Source: Planctomycetota bacterium
Lineage (GTDB): Bacteria; Planctomycetota; UBA1135; UBA2386
DNA length: 6,590 bases
Direction of reading: 5' to 3'
Assembly: GCA_947455805.1 (NCBI GenBank)
Contig: CANGSN010000180.1
Span: 1 to 6,590 of the forward strand
In this document: positions 6,236 through 6,590 of the stretch, piece after piece
How positions within the stretch are numbered: the first letter of the stretch is position 1
How the letters are laid out: every line of letters begins with the position of its first letter
Notes under the pieces: model-generated
What the model was told of the DNA's origin: nothing
The model's input: the letters and a program-made list of their open reading frames with translations, nothing else
The model's database searches: none
Translations under genes and position numbers: made by a program

Positions 6236-6590
6236 ATGGTGCACGTCGTCTTCGCCATCCCGTTCGCCGCGGAGAACACGCAGCGCTTCGCCCGCGCCGC
6301 CGCGTCGTTGCCGGGGGTGCAGCTGAGTGTGGTCTCGCAGGATCCGAAGGGCCGCTTCCCGGCCGACTTCCTCGACTGCCTGTGCGGCTTCGAGCAGGTT
6401 GCCGACGCGATGCAGGCCGACGACCTGGCCCGCGGCGTCAAGGCGCTGGCCGATCGCTTCGGCCCGGCCGAGCGCCTGCTCGGCATCCTCGAGCCGCTGC
6501 AGGAGCCCCTGGCCGTGGTCCGCGAACGCCTCCGCATCCGCGGCATGGACAGCGCCACCGCGCGCAACTTCCGCGACAAGGCGCGCATGA
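6236..6590 (+). CDS. ATP-grasp family protein, N-terminal part, runs off right edge
   Basis: The frame is open from the ATG at 6236 to the window end, giving 118 residues; the stop codon lies outside. It reads MVHVVFAIPFAAENTQRFAR and continues with a pre-ATP-grasp-like domain. Compared with the ATP-grasp protein at 1035-2255, three anchor regions correspond: the first strand (VHVVFAIPF versus MHVVLVEPAF), VRERLRIRG at 95-103 versus VREQLKIYG at 92-100, and FRDKARM at 112-118 versus CRDKPAM at 109-115. The last two anchors are 17 residues apart in both proteins. The ATP-binding loop and metal-binding motifs would lie beyond the edge, so the family call rests on this similarity. GTG at 6239 is an alternative start one codon downstream. 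No Shine-Dalgarno is seen; a TAnnnT element ends 10 bases before the ATG, suggesting a leaderless or very short-leader transcript. The gene lies 123 bases after the secreted-protein gene on the same strand. As part of an ATP-grasp ligase it would act in the cytoplasm; the substrate is unknown. Confidence 0.72.
   Translation, partial: MVHVVFAIPFAAENTQRFARAAASLPGVQLSVVSQDPKGRFPADFLDCLCGFEQVADAMQADDLARGVKALADRFGPAERLLGILEPLQEPLAVVRERLRIRGMDSATARNFRDKARM

Noticed and set aside
4055..6244. 729-residue open frame on the minus strand across the secreted-protein gene
   Set aside because: Its translation is dominated by Arg, Ala, Gly, Val and His low-complexity runs with no motif. It is antisense to a gene with a signal peptide and repeated domains, as expected from third-position GC bias.

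Overview
This is a GC-rich bacterial chromosomal window holding five genes, two of them cut by the window edges. The secreted protein combines a signal peptide, a beta-propeller and a conserved C-terminal module of a kind I associate with environmental Planctomycetota. No clear Shine-Dalgarno sequence precedes any of the four visible starts. Planctomycetota is therefore my best guess, but it rests on family resemblance from memory, not on a marker gene.

Layout from left to right. Bases 2-964 (+) are the C-terminal 320 residues of an IS1-like DDE transposase-family protein that enters from the left edge. After a 70-base convergent gap come two minus-strand genes: an ATP-grasp ligase (1035-2255) and, upstream of it, a full-length glycogen synthase GlgA (2455-3927). 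A 217-base divergent region separates glgA from a large secreted protein (4145-6112, +). That protein is predicted to carry a six-bladed beta-propeller, a beta-sandwich module and a C-terminal module. After a 123-base gap rich in inverted repeats, a second ATP-grasp-type gene starts at 6236 (+) and runs off the right edge. Its first 118 residues resemble the N-terminus of the first ATP-grasp protein with the same internal spacing.

How the genes fit together. GlgA gives the only assignable pathway, synthesis of alpha-1,4-glucan from a nucleotide-activated glucose, and no other glycogen gene is visible. The two ATP-grasp genes look like diverged paralogs in opposite orientations on either side of glgA and the secreted-protein gene. 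Their substrates cannot be read from sequence. I do not see a phage, CRISPR array, tRNA, rRNA, or a convincing multi-gene new system. The most notable items are the ATP-grasp paralog pair, the composite secreted protein, and the restriction of the rare tetranucleotide CTAG to the intergenic gaps, where one copy forms a plausible -10 element 10 bases before a start codon.
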